From: an uncultured Desulfosoma sp.
Lineage (GTDB): Bacteria > Desulfobacterota > Syntrophobacteria > Syntrophobacterales > DSM-9756
Assembly (NCBI GenBank): GCA_937960435.1
Contig: CALGPN010000017.1
Location: 1-37,301 of the forward strand
Direction: 5' to 3'
DNA: 37,301 nucleotides
Shown: piece by piece, positions 1-8,576 of the stretch
How the letters are laid out: the number at the start of each line of letters is the position of its first letter
Position numbering within the stretch: position 1 is the first letter of the stretch
Made by a program: the position numbers and the translations under genes
The notes under the pieces: model-generated
Databases searched by the model: none
Told to the model about the DNA's origin: nothing
The model's input: the letters and a program-made list of their open reading frames with translations, nothing else

Positions 1-626
1 TCGGCAGCAACCTGCCGGCAACATTGATTCTCTACTATGTTCAGTATGTCTTGGGATCCTCCAGAGCCGATGTCTACCTCATGATCTATTTCGTCACCGG
101 CATCGTGTTCCTTCCCGCGTGGATCCGCCTGGCGACGCGCAAGGGGAAAAAGGAAGCGTGGCTTGCGGCCATGGCGATCAATACGGGGGCCTTTGCGGGG
201 GTCTTTCCCCTCGGCCGAGGCGATGAAATGTTTTACGCCGTGCTCGTCTTCCTTTCCGGCGTCGGTTTCGGCGGGACGGTGGCTTTGCCTTCGGCCATGC
301 AGGCCGACGTAATCGATTACCATCGATGGCTCACCGGTGAACGGTTGGAAGGATTTTACATCGGAATCTGGTCCGTGGCGAAAAAGCTTGCGGCAGCCTT
401 GGGTGTGGGCGCGGCTCTGATGCTCCTGGGACAGGGCGGATACGAACCGAATGTGGAGCAGAGCGGACCGGTCGTGTTCCGGCTGCGCTTCTTGTATGCC
501 CTGGTGCCAAGTCTGTGCAACGCGGCGGCCATCGCCGTGGCATGGGCGTATCCTTTGGACCGACAGAAGCACGCGGCGCTGCGCCGCGCTTTGCTGGAAA
601 GGAGAAACACCCCATGGCGCCCGTAA
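1..626 (+). CDS. MFS transporter, MelB/GPH-like symporter, C-terminal part (5' partial)
   Basis: The frame is open to the left edge (first full codon at base 3), so the N-terminal half lies outside the window; 207 residues are visible. They contain several hydrophobic membrane segments and, around residues 105-125, a conserved-looking DYxxWxTGxRxEGxYxG pattern typical of the MFS_2 (glycoside-pentoside-hexuronide:cation symporter, MelB-like) family. Members sit in the inner membrane and couple solute uptake to H+ or Na+; the substrate cannot be told from sequence. The tail is basic, as expected for a cytoplasmic C-terminus. The stop overlaps the next gene by 13 bases, so the two are probably co-transcribed. 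Family call is fairly secure; function is inferred. Confidence 0.8.
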   Translation, partial: GSNLPATLILYYVQYVLGSSRADVYLMIYFVTGIVFLPAWIRLATRKGKKEAWLAAMAINTGAFAGVFPLGRGDEMFYAVLVFLSGVGFGGTVALPSAMQADVIDYHRWLTGERLEGFYIGIWSVAKKLAAALGVGAALMLLGQGGYEPNVEQSGPVVFRLRFLYALVPSLCNAAAIAVAWAYPLDRQKHAALRRALLERRNTPWRP

Positions 627-1456
627 CTCAGGTGATGAGCGCATCCCTTGCGGCGGCGTTCCTTCTCATGATCGGCCTGTGGCCCTTTACGGTAATGAAG
701 AAAAACGCCTCTCTGGCGGATCGCTTCTGGGGTTTGGGATTCGTTGCGGTGGCATGGATCGCGCTCTTTTTGGGGCCGGGCTTTTGGGTGCGTAAAGGGC
801 TTGTCGTCAGCCTCACGACCCTCTGGGGCCTTCGTTTGGCGGCCCATATCACCTACCGGAGCTGGGGCAAAGGGGAAGATCCGCGCTATCGGGCCATGAG
901 GGAAAAGCACGGCGCGGCCTTTCCCTGGGTGAGTCTTTTCACCGTCTTCGGCCTTCAGGCCGTCCTCCTCTGGGTCATCTCCCTGCCGGTCCAATGGGCG
1001 TGCATCGTCCCCTACCCGGCAAGGCTCATTGCGACGGACCTCATCGGCGGCGCCGTCGCCCTCGCCGGCATCGTGATCGAAAGCGCCGCCGATTATCAGC
1101 TGCTGCGGTTCAAAAAAAACCCGGCCCATGGAGGCCGGGTGATGAACGAGGGCCTTTGGGCCTACAGCCGCCATCCCAATTATTTTGGCGAAACCTTGGT
1201 CTGGTGGGGCATGTTTTTGGTCGCGCTTTCCGTCCCGGGCGGATTGTGGACCGTCATCTCCCCCGCTCTCATCACATTCCTGCTGCTGCGCGTCTCGGGC
1301 GTCACTCTGCTGGAACGGACCCTCACCGAAACCCGTCCCGAATACCGCGACTACACCCGGCGTACCTCGACCTTTATCCCCTGGTTTCCCAAGCGGTCGA
1401 CGGGTGAAGGGGCACAAAACGGAAAGAGTGCCGGAGCGCCAAAGACCGACGAATAG
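614..1456 (+). CDS. DUF1295 family integral membrane protein (steroid reductase/ICMT-like fold)
   Basis: A 280-residue protein with about six to seven hydrophobic segments. Near the C-terminus it carries YSRHPNYFGE followed by a hydrophobic stretch, the hallmark of DUF1295 and of the related isoprenylcysteine methyltransferase and steroid 5-alpha-reductase C-terminal domains, where this region binds the cofactor. The ATG at 614 is preferred because AAAGGAG lies nine bases upstream (598-604); the frame is open upstream but those codons lie inside the MFS gene. The 13-base overlap with that gene suggests translational coupling. The family is a predicted membrane oxidoreductase or methyltransferase; the reaction is not known here. 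Confidence 0.85.
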   Translation: MAPVTQVMSASLAAAFLLMIGLWPFTVMKKNASLADRFWGLGFVAVAWIALFLGPGFWVRKGLVVSLTTLWGLRLAAHITYRSWGKGEDPRYRAMREKHGAAFPWVSLFTVFGLQAVLLWVISLPVQWACIVPYPARLIATDLIGGAVALAGIVIESAADYQLLRFKKNPAHGGRVMNEGLWAYSRHPNYFGETLVWWGMFLVALSVPGGLWTVISPALITFLLLRVSGVTLLERTLTETRPEYRDYTRRTSTFIPWFPKRSTGEGAQNGKSAGAPKTDE

Positions 1457-1519
1457 GCCTTTTTCGAAGGCGCGAGCGGGATTGAACAGGCATCGGGGTT
1501 CCTGCGCCCTGTTCATGGA

Positions 1520-1547
1520 CCCGAGGGCGGTTTGAGCCGCCCACGGG
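1520..1547. terminator. Hairpin between convergent genes
   Basis: The stem is CCCG-A-GGGCGG, the loop TTTGAG, then CCGCCC-A-CGGG, a nearly perfect inverted repeat in the 135-base gap between the DUF1295 gene (plus) and the Old Yellow Enzyme gene (minus). There is no clear T-run on either side, so it may be a weak bidirectional terminator or just a stable hairpin. A second small CCCC-GAAA-GGGG hairpin follows at 1569-1580. Confidence 0.4.
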
Positions 1548-1591
1548 CACGCCTCCGGCGCTCATTCCCCCCGAAAGGGGAGCTCGAAGTT

Positions 1592-2704
1592 TTAGCGCAG
1601 GGTCTCCTGATATCGCGGAAAATCCGTGTATCCGGCGGCTCCGAAGTCATACCACACCCTGACGTCGGGTTCCGGGTTCAAGGGCCAGCCGTTGGCGAAC
1701 CGCTCCACCAGGTCCGGGTTGCTGAGGTACGGGCGGCCGAAGGAAATGAGATCGGCGTGTCCCGCGGCGATGGCGGCGTCGGCCGATTCCCGCGTGTAGC
1801 CGCAATTGCCCATGAGCGGCCCGTGGAAGACACTGCGGCATTCCTGAAGCGTGATGGGGTCGCCCAGCCCGTGAAAGCCGAAGGCCAGGCCGTCCACCAC
1901 ATGGAGGTAGGCGATTCCCAAGGCATCGAGCTGCTTGGCCGCATAGAGGAAGGTTTCCCGGAAATCCGGGGATCCCATGTCGTTGAAGACGCCGTTGGGG
2001 GAAAGACGCACGCCGACCCGCTCCGGCGGAAAAACCGTCGACACCGCTCGAACCACCTCGTCCAGGAAGCGGTAGCGATTTTCCACACTGCCGCCGTAAC
2101 GGTCCGTCCGGTGATTGGTCCGAGACTGGAGAAACTGGTCGATGAGGTACCCGTTGGCGCCGTGGATTTCCACGCCGTCAAACCCCGCGGCTTTGGCGCG
2201 TTCGGCCGCTTTCCGATAGTCTTTCACGATGAGCGGGATTTCTTCGGTTTCCAGGGCCCTCGGGGTTTCATAGGGTTGTTTGCCCATGGGGGTGCGAATG
2301 AAGTCGCCGTTGAGTTTGACGGGCGAAGGAGCGACCGGCAGCGCGCCGTTTTCCTGAAAGCTGCTGTGGGACGCGCGGCCGCAATGCCACAGTTGCAGAA
2401 AAATCGGCGTTCCATGGGCATGCACCGCTTCCGTCACCAGACGCCAGCTTTCCGCTTGCTCATCGGTATAGATCCCGGGGCTGTTCAGCCACCCGATGCC
2501 CTGTTTGGAAACGACCGTGGCTTCCGTGATGAGGAGCCCCGCGGAAGCGCGTTGGGCGTAATACTCGGCCATGAGCGCGTTGGCACGGCGCTCTTTTCCG
2601 GCCCGGGAGCGCGTCATGGGGGCCATGACCACCCGGTTTTTCAAAATGAGTCCGCGCATGGAAAAGGGTTCGAGCAATTTCCCCGTATATCCCTCACCCG
2701 GCAT
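1592..2704 (-). CDS. Old Yellow Enzyme family NADH:flavin oxidoreductase (NemA-like)
   Basis: A 370-residue single-domain FMN TIM barrel. Seen: N-terminal KNRVVMAPMTRSRA (22-35), LQLWHCGR (103-110), the active-site HGANGYL (181-187) whose His181 and Asn184 bind substrate and Tyr186 donates a proton in classical OYEs, LRSxTNHRTDxYGGSxENR-like segment (192-210), and the phosphate-binding FGRP near the C-terminus. The length and the absence of a C-terminal 4Fe-4S/FAD half place it with NemA/xenobiotic reductases rather than 2,4-dienoyl-CoA reductases. These enzymes reduce activated alkenes and nitro compounds with NAD(P)H. The start is supported by AAGGAGG six bases upstream. It follows the MBL-fold gene by 42 bases, so an operon is likely. 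The physiological substrate is unknown. Confidence 0.92.
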   Translation of the reverse strand: MPGEGYTGKLLEPFSMRGLILKNRVVMAPMTRSRAGKERRANALMAEYYAQRASAGLLITEATVVSKQGIGWLNSPGIYTDEQAESWRLVTEAVHAHGTPIFLQLWHCGRASHSSFQENGALPVAPSPVKLNGDFIRTPMGKQPYETPRALETEEIPLIVKDYRKAAERAKAAGFDGVEIHGANGYLIDQFLQSRTNHRTDRYGGSVENRYRFLDEVVRAVSTVFPPERVGVRLSPNGVFNDMGSPDFRETFLYAAKQLDALGIAYLHVVDGLAFGFHGLGDPITLQECRSVFHGPLMGNCGYTRESADAAIAAGHADLISFGRPYLSNPDLVERFANGWPLNPEPDVRVWYDFGAAGYTDFPRYQETLR

Positions 2705-2746
2705 CTTCGCCTCCTTTTTTTCTGCGAGTCATTTGATTCTAAGGGC

Positions 2747-3496
2747 TTACTTTTCGATGGGCAGGACGATGACCGGGACGGCGGCCTTGGCCTTGAACCG
2801 AGCGGCATCTTCCAATGTGCCGATCCCCTCGCCCACGTGCATGGGGACGGCCACTTTCGGACCGATGGACGCTGCGGCCTCCACGGCTTCTTCCGCAGTC
2901 ATCACGTAAGTGCCGCTCACGGGAAGGAGCGCCACATCCGGGGCAAGGCCCGCCATTTCCGGGATCGCGTCCGTATCCCCGGCGTGATAGATGCGCACGC
3001 CGTCCACCGTGATCACGTAACCTACATGGCCCGCTTCCTTCGGGTGAAAAGGCACCCCCGGGCTGCGGAATTTAGTCAGGTTATAGGCCGGAACCGCTCG
3101 GACGATGACACTTTTCACCGTGATCTCGTCGCCGGGTTTGACCGTTTTGACCTCCCCCGAAAGTTTGGGTGCGGCGGCCGCGGGGGCGACAATCACCGTC
3201 TCGGGTTTTCGAATCTTTTCCACATCGGCCGGGGAGGCGTGATCGGCGTGCTCATGGGTGATGAGGATCACGTCCGCGGGCGGGCCTCCTTTCAGTCGGT
3301 AAGGGTCGATATAAATTGTCGCCGCCTTGCCGTCGATGCGGAAGGCGTCATGTCCCAGCCAGTGAATGTTGGCCACAAGCTTTTGGAGCTCGACCGAATC
3401 CCCGGCGATGCCCGGCGCCCCCGTGAAAAAGAGCGCCATCACGGCCGTCACCGCGGCCGCGGCCCATGTCGGCCTTGATAAACGTGTGGTGTGCAT
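2747..3496 (-). CDS. Exported MBL-fold metallohydrolase (UlaG/UPF0173-like)
   Basis: A 249-residue protein with an N-terminal hydrophobic signal segment (about residues 12-31, GIAG-like cleavage region), so it is probably periplasmic. Metal-binding motifs of the metallo-beta-lactamase fold are visible: HEHADH (81-86), HAGDTD (171-176) and a C-terminal His in PMH (220). The spacing fits the compact UlaG/UPF0173 group, most of whose members are cytoplasmic, so the signal peptide is notable. The start ATG has AAGGAGGATG just upstream. It lies 42 bases ahead of the Old Yellow Enzyme gene on the same strand. Hydrolase activity is a family inference; the substrate cannot be predicted. Confidence 0.88.
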   Translation of the reverse strand: MHTTRLSRPTWAAAAVTAVMALFFTGAPGIAGDSVELQKLVANIHWLGHDAFRIDGKAATIYIDPYRLKGGPPADVILITHEHADHASPADVEKIRKPETVIVAPAAAAPKLSGEVKTVKPGDEITVKSVIVRAVPAYNLTKFRSPGVPFHPKEAGHVGYVITVDGVRIYHAGDTDAIPEMAGLAPDVALLPVSGTYVMTAEEAVEAAASIGPKVAVPMHVGEGIGTLEDAARFKAKAAVPVIVLPIEK

Positions 3497-3847
3497 CGTT
3501 CCATCCTCCTTTTAGCCGTGGAAATGATTATCTGGAAGTGAACCGTGGAACGGCCGGAGGGCCCGGTGAAAGAAAAGTGATGAAACTCACTTCATTTATC
3601 GAGACAGGGGGGGCGGGTCAAGCCCCTTTTAGAGGCAACGACACAGGGGGCGTTGTGGCTTCCGGCGGCCGACTTAACTAAAAGATCGGGGCTTTCCCAG
3701 ACAATGACCCCGATAGGCAGGGCGCAAAAGGTACCGCGCACTGCGCCGTTTGGGCGACGGCACGCTTCAGCCCGCCCAAACGCGCATTGTCCGGACGCCC
3801 ATTAACAAGGCGACGGCGATCCGGCGGATTGTGCCTTGCAGAACCTT
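3497..3847. other. Intergenic region with two hairpins
   Basis: No supportable gene. Two inverted repeats are present. ATCGGGG (3685-3691) pairs with CCCCGAT (3708-3714); read on the minus strand it is followed by CTTTT and could terminate the DsrE transcript. A stronger one pairs GCGC-GTTTGGGCG (3743-3756, one bulged C) with CGCCCAAAC-GCGC (3773-3785) across a 16-base loop. The left part (3497-3560) should hold the promoter of the MBL-fold gene, but I cannot assign clear hexamers. Confidence 0.4.
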
Positions 3848-4207
3848 CTAAAAGGTCAGCACTTTAAATTCGGGATCGCCCATCATCTTGACGAGGACAG
3901 GGGCCGGGGAGATGACGGCGCCTTCAATGAGATCTTCGGGGGCGATGAGACGCTTGTCCGCGCAGGCCTTGCACACGTGGATGGGGGTTTTTCGGGCGAT
4001 GAGGCTGTCCAAAAGGTCCTTCATGTGTTCACCCGTGGACGAGCGGATCCCTTCGGCCATACCGATCTGCGCCCAGTGGACCGCGTCGTCGATGAGAAAC
4101 ACTTCCACATGGTGGCCTTGCTCCGCCGCAAGACTCGCAAACTGCATGGCGCGCGTGGCACTGCCGGAACGCTCAAAGCCGATAGAGACCACAAAACACA
4201 ATTTCAT
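3848..4207 (-). CDS. DsrE family protein
   Basis: A 119-residue small alpha/beta protein. The N-terminus MKLCFVVSIG, the alternating hydrophobic strands, and a CKAC motif (Cys79, Cys82) in the region that holds the sulfur-carrying cysteine in DsrE/TusD proteins support the family. DsrE-type proteins receive and pass on persulfide sulfur or act as small accessory subunits. No dsr or tus partner is adjacent, so the role is open. Met18 of the longer open frame is chosen as start because AAAGGAG lies about seven bases before it, while the earlier codons have no ribosome site. It stands alone on the minus strand. Family assignment is moderate to good; sulfur transfer is inferred. Confidence 0.78.
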   Translation of the reverse strand: MKLCFVVSIGFERSGSATRAMQFASLAAEQGHHVEVFLIDDAVHWAQIGMAEGIRSSTGEHMKDLLDSLIARKTPIHVCKACADKRLIAPEDLIEGAVISPAPVLVKMMGDPEFKVLTF

Positions 4208-4576
4208 GTTTGTTCTCCTTTCTTGTTTGAGGCGATTGCGATGCGACCGGCACCCCACTGCCGGAGGGGCGCTCTTTCACAACAAACCATTTTTAAGAGA
4301 TGGTTAAACCCTTCCCGACAATCCGCACTCGCTTTCTCTTGGAACTTTTTAGCGCAAGGATGGATCAGAAATGCCCGGACGCTTCATCTGGGTCGCACGC
4401 CTCATTGGCAGGTTGGACGGAGCGACCGACCCATCGTCCCATCGAGGTGTTGAGACAGGTCATCGGGAAACAGTGCGAGTCGGTGAGGATTCTCGGAGTG
4501 AGTCGCGTCACGATCTGGAGCCTCACGAAGCGATTGGACTTCGGCGAGACAACCGTCACCGCGGGGACGTGACCCT
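4208..4576. other. Intergenic region without an intact gene
   Basis: Apart from the helix-turn-helix remnant at 4432-4545, I see no gene with a ribosome site and recognisable product. Short open frames exist on both strands but look like frame shadows. The promoter of the DsrE gene should lie at the left end. Confidence 0.5.
4432..4545 (+). pseudogene. Likely remnant of a Fis-type helix-turn-helix (sigma-54 regulator C-terminus)
   Basis: Plus-strand translation of this stretch reads like the last 35-40 residues of an NtrC-family activator: a degraded first helix, then RILGVSRVTIWSLTKRL, which closely follows the family pattern AARxLGVSRxTLWRxLKRL. Nothing upstream in any plus frame resembles the AAA+ or receiver domains, and the frame runs past the usual end. 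I read it as a leftover of a deleted regulator gene. A chance match is possible because the segment is short. Confidence 0.45.
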
Positions 4577-4912
4577 TCAGCGTGCGTGAAGTTCTCCGGG
4601 AAAATGGCCCACAGGCCGTTCGAACGTGAACGCGAAAGGGTCGCCCACAAGGCGCTGGGTGACTTCATCCATGTTGCCGGCAACGGCGGCGAAGGGGGCC
4701 GCCAGCACCGTCCCGAACAGCCCCACGAGGCAGGCCGCGAGGCCGATGGGGCGCGCCACAAGAATGTCGGCAAGCATAATCCCGCCGTCGGGGCTCTCCG
4801 GCCCCACCGTCTGTGGATGGGGGAGGGCGCCCCCTTCGGCCCGGCAGGGTGCACTCGCCGTCACGTTCGCTATAAACACCAAGGCCGCAAAAAATCGGCT
4901 GAAGCGTCTCAT
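4577..4912 (-). CDS. Small exported or membrane protein of unknown function
   Basis: A 111-residue protein. Residues 1-25 form a signal-peptide-like segment ending in an alanine/cysteine-rich stretch. The centre reads GGIMLADILVARPIGLA and then a hydrophobic, probably transmembrane stretch to about residue 80, followed by VTQRLVGDPFAFTFERPVG. This pattern (D-x-L-V-A-R-P-I-G, then a membrane segment, then LVxxPxxFTFxRPxG) recurs, from memory, in short uncharacterised proteins of proteobacteria, which is why I accept it as real. The ribosome site is weak. It lies 176 bases downstream of sufB on the same strand and may be separate. No function can be assigned. Confidence 0.65.
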   Translation of the reverse strand: MRRFSRFFAALVFIANVTASAPCRAEGGALPHPQTVGPESPDGGIMLADILVARPIGLAACLVGLFGTVLAAPFAAVAGNMDEVTQRLVGDPFAFTFERPVGHFPGELHAR

Positions 4913-5088
4913 CTTCGGCCCCCTTCTTCCTCGCCGTCACCAACCATCGCAAACACCATTGCCCCTTTCGCGGCACGCCCCACGGTCAAGGCAGACTGAG
5001 GGGCGGAAGTGGAAAACCGCCCCAATCGTCTTCATGATCTTGGGCGCTCCGGCCCTGAACTCTCGCGGTCGGCACCGACCCGTCCGGC

Positions 5089-6315
5089 TCACATGACGGT
5101 CTTGTCGCTTTGCTCCACGGCTCGGTCGATTTCCGCCTTGAGCTGCGGTGGCAGCCCGGGGATGTCCACACTGAGGAAGCCCCGAACGATGGTGGCCGTC
5201 GCCTCGTCCTCGCTCAAACCGCGGGACATGAGGTAAGCGATCTCTTCCGCCGCGATTTTTCCCACGGCCGCCTCGTGGCTCATCTCCACGCCGTCCACAC
5301 GGCCTTCCAATTCCGGGATGGCGTGGATGATCCCGCCGTTCAAGATAAGGCCCTTGCACTCGAGATGCGCTTTGATGTCCGGCACTTCGCCGATGAGGTG
5401 GCCTCGGGCGATGATCTTTCCGCCGTTGCTGATGGTTCGGGCCACGATTTCCGCCCGTGTGCCGACTTCCTTCAGATGGACGCGGCCGCCCACGTCGTAC
5501 TCGGATCCCGGGCTGCCCACGATGATGCTGTAGTAGCGAGCGACGGCGTTTTCCCCGACCAGGTGCGTCGTCGGGTACAACTGAAGAGTTCGCACCGGTT
5601 TCATGCAAATGTAATTATTGAGAAACAGTCCGCCCTCTTCCACACGCGCCACGGACCGAGGCCTGACGACCATGTCCTCGGCCCAATTATGAATCATGGT
5701 GAAGCTCAGCTTGGCGTTCTTTTTGACAAAAAATTCCGAGATGCCCAAGTGCGCTCCACGGGTCGTGTGAGGGGATGTGGAACACCCCGTGATGATGTGC
5801 AGCTCGGAATCTTCTTCGGCGATGATGATATTGTGGACGTTTTGCTGAAGATTAGGCTTGTCGATGTAAAGGCACGCCTGAACGGGGTAAACGGATTTGG
5901 CTCCCGGCAGAGCGCGGATCACATAGCCGTCATGCAGATTGAGTTCCACGGCGGCGGTGTATTTGTCCGCATCGACGGCCACGAGTTTCCAGTAATAATC
6001 CCAGATCCAGTCGTATTTTTCGAGAGCTTGTCGAATGGGGATGACCTCGATCCCTTCCTGTTTCGTGCCGCATCGCACCACGGACGTATCCATCTGGATG
6101 TAAGTGCCGCTGCGCTCCGATTCCGTCACATCGATGCCGGCCATCATGAGCCGTTGTTTTTCGATGGGGGGAAGGGACAAAAGTTCCTCTTTATCCATCG
6201 GGCGGCGTTCCACCGGGCTCAGGTCGAACTGAGCGAGATCGATGTCGGCCCCGAGGGCCGCCGGTTTATTCACCGCCTTGAGGGCGCGTTCTCTTAGTTG
6301 CTCGCGATTTGGCAT
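5089..6315 (-). CDS. sufB: SufB/SufD-family Fe-S cluster scaffold
   Basis: A 408-residue SufBD-family protein. The right-handed beta-helix core is recognisable from about residue 150 to 360 ([58 protein letters not shown]), with the C-terminal [21 protein letters not shown] signature in the last 70 residues. It is shorter than a classical SufB (about 480-495). With SufC it forms the ABC-ATPase-driven scaffold on which Fe-S clusters are built in the cytoplasm. The start at 6315 has GAGGAG about eight bases upstream and overlaps the end of sufC by 22 bases, so the two are coupled. A lone SufB/D partner matches the minimal two-gene SUF-like (SmsCB) arrangement of anaerobes. Confidence 0.92.
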   Translation of the reverse strand: MPNREQLRERALKAVNKPAALGADIDLAQFDLSPVERRPMDKEELLSLPPIEKQRLMMAGIDVTESERSGTYIQMDTSVVRCGTKQEGIEVIPIRQALEKYDWIWDYYWKLVAVDADKYTAAVELNLHDGYVIRALPGAKSVYPVQACLYIDKPNLQQNVHNIIIAEEDSELHIITGCSTSPHTTRGAHLGISEFFVKKNAKLSFTMIHNWAEDMVVRPRSVARVEEGGLFLNNYICMKPVRTLQLYPTTHLVGENAVARYYSIIVGSPGSEYDVGGRVHLKEVGTRAEIVARTISNGGKIIARGHLIGEVPDIKAHLECKGLILNGGIIHAIPELEGRVDGVEMSHEAAVGKIAAEEIAYLMSRGLSEDEATATIVRGFLSVDIPGLPPQLKAEIDRAVEQSDKTVM

Positions 6316-7061
6316 CGTACACACTCCTCGTATCCCATTTGGCTGATACATTCCAAAATGCCGCGGGGATTGTCCGAACAGCTGAGCACCCCGTCGAAAA
6401 GAACTTGGCCTTTGTCCGCGTTGACATATTCCAAGATGTGGCCCGTGTGGGTGATGATGAGGCCCATCTTGGTCCGTTCCCGTTTGACCTGCAGCATGGA
6501 CTTGATATCCGTGGGGGTGCATTCCTTTTGAAGAAGCCGGGCGATGGTCTGCCCCACCAGGGCGATGTTCTCGATATCCACGCCCGATTCGGGTTCGTCG
6601 AAAAGCATAAGATCGGGGTCCTGGGCCATAAGCTGGAGCAATTCGGAGCGCTTGATTTCGCCTCCCGAAAATCCGACGTTTACGTCCCGATCCAAAAAGT
6701 CCTGGAAATTCACCCTGCGTGCCAGTTCCGTAACCTCCACGTCCCGGTCACGGGCACAGATTTTGACCATTTGATGCGTCTTCACCCCATGGATCGTCGG
6801 CGGCCTTTGATACGCCATGCCGATGCCCAACTCGGCCCGTTCATTGATGGGAAGATGCGTGATGTCCACACCCTTGAAGATGATTTTTCCCCCCGTGACC
6901 TTGTATTGGGGGTAGCCCATAATGGTCATGAGCAAGGAAGTTTTTCCGGACCCGTTGGGCCCGAAAAGGATGTGTGTCTCACCCGGCTTGATTTCCAGGT
7001 CGATGTGTTTGAGAAGCTTTTTTCCGGCCAATTCCACTTCCAAATCTTCAATGAGCAGCAT
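6294..7061 (-). CDS. sufC: Fe-S cluster assembly ATPase SufC
   Basis: A 255-residue ABC-type ATPase. Walker A GPNGSGKT (34-41), Q-loop region [10 protein letters not shown] (83-92), signature FSGGE (131-135), Walker [13 protein letters not shown] (151-162) and the switch His in ITHTGHIL are all intact. MAYQRPP and DEPESGVD are typical SufC variants. It powers cluster assembly on SufB. The start at 7061 is chosen because AAGGAG lies seven bases upstream; in-frame upstream Met codons (up to 7139) have no ribosome site. The C-terminus ends [13 protein letters not shown] with a CxxC pair, an extra that many SufC proteins lack. It is the first gene of the sufCB operon; no sufS, sufE or sufU is beside it. 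Confidence 0.95.
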   Translation of the reverse strand: MLLIEDLEVELAGKKLLKHIDLEIKPGETHILFGPNGSGKTSLLMTIMGYPQYKVTGGKIIFKGVDITHLPINERAELGIGMAYQRPPTIHGVKTHQMVKICARDRDVEVTELARRVNFQDFLDRDVNVGFSGGEIKRSELLQLMAQDPDLMLFDEPESGVDIENIALVGQTIARLLQKECTPTDIKSMLQVKRERTKMGLIITHTGHILEYVNADKGQVLFDGVLSCSDNPRGILECISQMGYEECVRCQIASN

Positions 7062-7616
7062 AGGAGCACTCCTTTTTTTCAATGGCTGGGTTTCCGCCTG
7101 TTCCATCTTCACCGTAAGCATTGGGGCGCCGGCGATCAAGCGAAATCATCCCGGAATCTCCAAGCCGTACCCGAACCCAGTGGTTGAACGCGATGGTTTT
7201 TCAATAAACGGCTTAACCTTTTCCGCCACACGACTTTGAGTTTTTCCGTCCTGCACGGCGACGCGAGTCCCCAAAAACTCCCCGGCTCCATCTTCCGGGC
7301 TCGTTGGGGTGCCGTCCGGAGTCGCGTTCAACTCGAGGGATCTTTGAAAACCAAGTGTACACGGCCCACGTGCCCATGGGCGCCCAACCCCTTCGAAGGA
7401 AAACAGGACGATCCTTAACGCAGCGATCGGGCGCCCCTACCCCCGATGAAAACTTTTTGTGCCGGTGTTGTCGTCGATATCGAGAATATATTTTTGGCAA
7501 TTGAGAGTTTAAAAAAAAGAATTGGTCGGTAATGGCGAACCGGCTATTATCGAAAAAAACAGATAGACGGGCAAACAGGGGATCACCGTGCCCAAGGCGC
7601 CCCGAAGGAGTTCCCG
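7062..7616. other. 555-base intergenic region between divergent sufC and the DUF4239 gene
   Basis: I find no supportable gene on either strand. The right half is AT-richer than the surroundings (around 7470-7560) and holds a candidate promoter for the plus-strand gene. The left part must contain the sufC promoter and any Fe-S-responsive operator, but I see no convincing Rrf2/IscR-type palindrome. Confidence 0.5.
7522..7550 (+). promoter_or_regulatory. Candidate sigma-70 promoter of the DUF4239 gene
   Basis: TTGGTC (7522-7527) and TATTAT (7545-7550) are separated by exactly 17 bases. The -10 box matches five of six consensus positions, the -35 box only three. It lies 67 bases before the gene start in an AT-rich stretch. 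Confidence 0.35.
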
Positions 7617-8414
7617 GTGAAGTCCGAGTTACTCTATGAGCAGCCCTCAATGCTGATCGCTCTCGCCCTGCTGGCGCTTATGGTGATCGGGGCTGAGCTG
7701 GGATACAGGCTCGGCCGCAGGGGACGCCGGACACACAATGAACTGACGCATGTACAGATCACAAGCATACAAGCCGCTACCCTGGGTTTGCTCGCCCTCC
7801 TTCTTGGGTTTACTTTCGCCTTGGCGCTGTCCCGGTTCGAGTATCGAAAGCAGATGGTGGTTCAAGAATCTAACGCGATCGGTACCGCCGCCCTCCGTTC
7901 CGAGTTCCTACCAGTGTCTCATGATGATGAGGTGGACAGGTTGTTTCGCCGCTACGTCGAGATTCGGTTGGAGTCTGTTCTTCGAACCGGGCAGGGATCA
8001 TCAGAACGAGAGGGATTGGATCGCGAAGCGCGGCAAATCCAGCGTCGGTTATGGCACATTGCAAATGAAGCCGCAGAGGCGGATCCCCGATCGATCCCAT
8101 TAGGTTTGTTCACCCATGCAATGAACGAGCTCATCGACATCAAAACGAAGCGGGATATCGCTGTGGCCAATCATGTGCCGGAGAGCGCCTTGTTGCTCCT
8201 GCTGGGTTTCGCGGTGTTGGCCGCCGTCGTCCTCGGGTATGGGAATGGCCTCGCAGGCCGTCGCATTCCGGGTCTGACAGTGGCCTACTGTGTCGTTGTC
8301 GTCTTGGTCGTTGCACTCATCATGGACCTGGATCATCCCCAGCAAGGACTCGCTCGGGCGAGTCAGCAAAGCATGATCCAATTGCAGGAGATTATGGACG
8401 CCAAAGGACGATGA
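7617..8414 (+). CDS. DUF4239 (bestrophin-like) membrane protein
   Basis: A 265-residue protein with four predicted membrane segments in two hairpins: about 11-29 and 53-71, then 189-209 and 217-236. Between them is a soluble helical region rich in charged residues. The arrangement and the motif LGLLALLLGFTFALALSRFEYRKQMVVQESNAIGTA match DUF4239, distantly likened to bestrophin anion channels. The start is GTG with AAGGAG upstream. Function is not established; ion conductance is only a family-level guess. It is monocistronic or co-transcribed with the repeat protein 162 bases downstream. Confidence 0.85.
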   Translation: MKSELLYEQPSMLIALALLALMVIGAELGYRLGRRGRRTHNELTHVQITSIQAATLGLLALLLGFTFALALSRFEYRKQMVVQESNAIGTAALRSEFLPVSHDDEVDRLFRRYVEIRLESVLRTGQGSSEREGLDREARQIQRRLWHIANEAAEADPRSIPLGLFTHAMNELIDIKTKRDIAVANHVPESALLLLLGFAVLAAVVLGYGNGLAGRRIPGLTVAYCVVVVLVVALIMDLDHPQQGLARASQQSMIQLQEIMDAKGR

Positions 8415-8576
8415 GACGGCTTTCCTTGATTGCGCGATGGGTCTAAAAAGACAAAGTGAACAAGCAGACGCTGCCGCCCGATAACCGGTTGCGGCGGACG
8501 GCGTGCTGCCCCCGGTGAGGCTCAATTTTAGGCCTTTCGGCATGGCCGGCCGACCAAAAATTTATTGGAGGGAACC

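Noticed and set aside
1532-3478. 648-codon plus-strand open frame opposite the Old Yellow Enzyme and MBL genes
   Set aside because: It mirrors two clearly real genes; GC-rich codon bias leaves antisense frames open. No domain or ribosome site.
7213-7650. 145-codon minus-strand frame upstream of sufC
   Set aside because: No recognisable protein character; low-quality arginine/serine-rich composition, no ribosome site, and it overlaps the promoter area of the DUF4239 gene.
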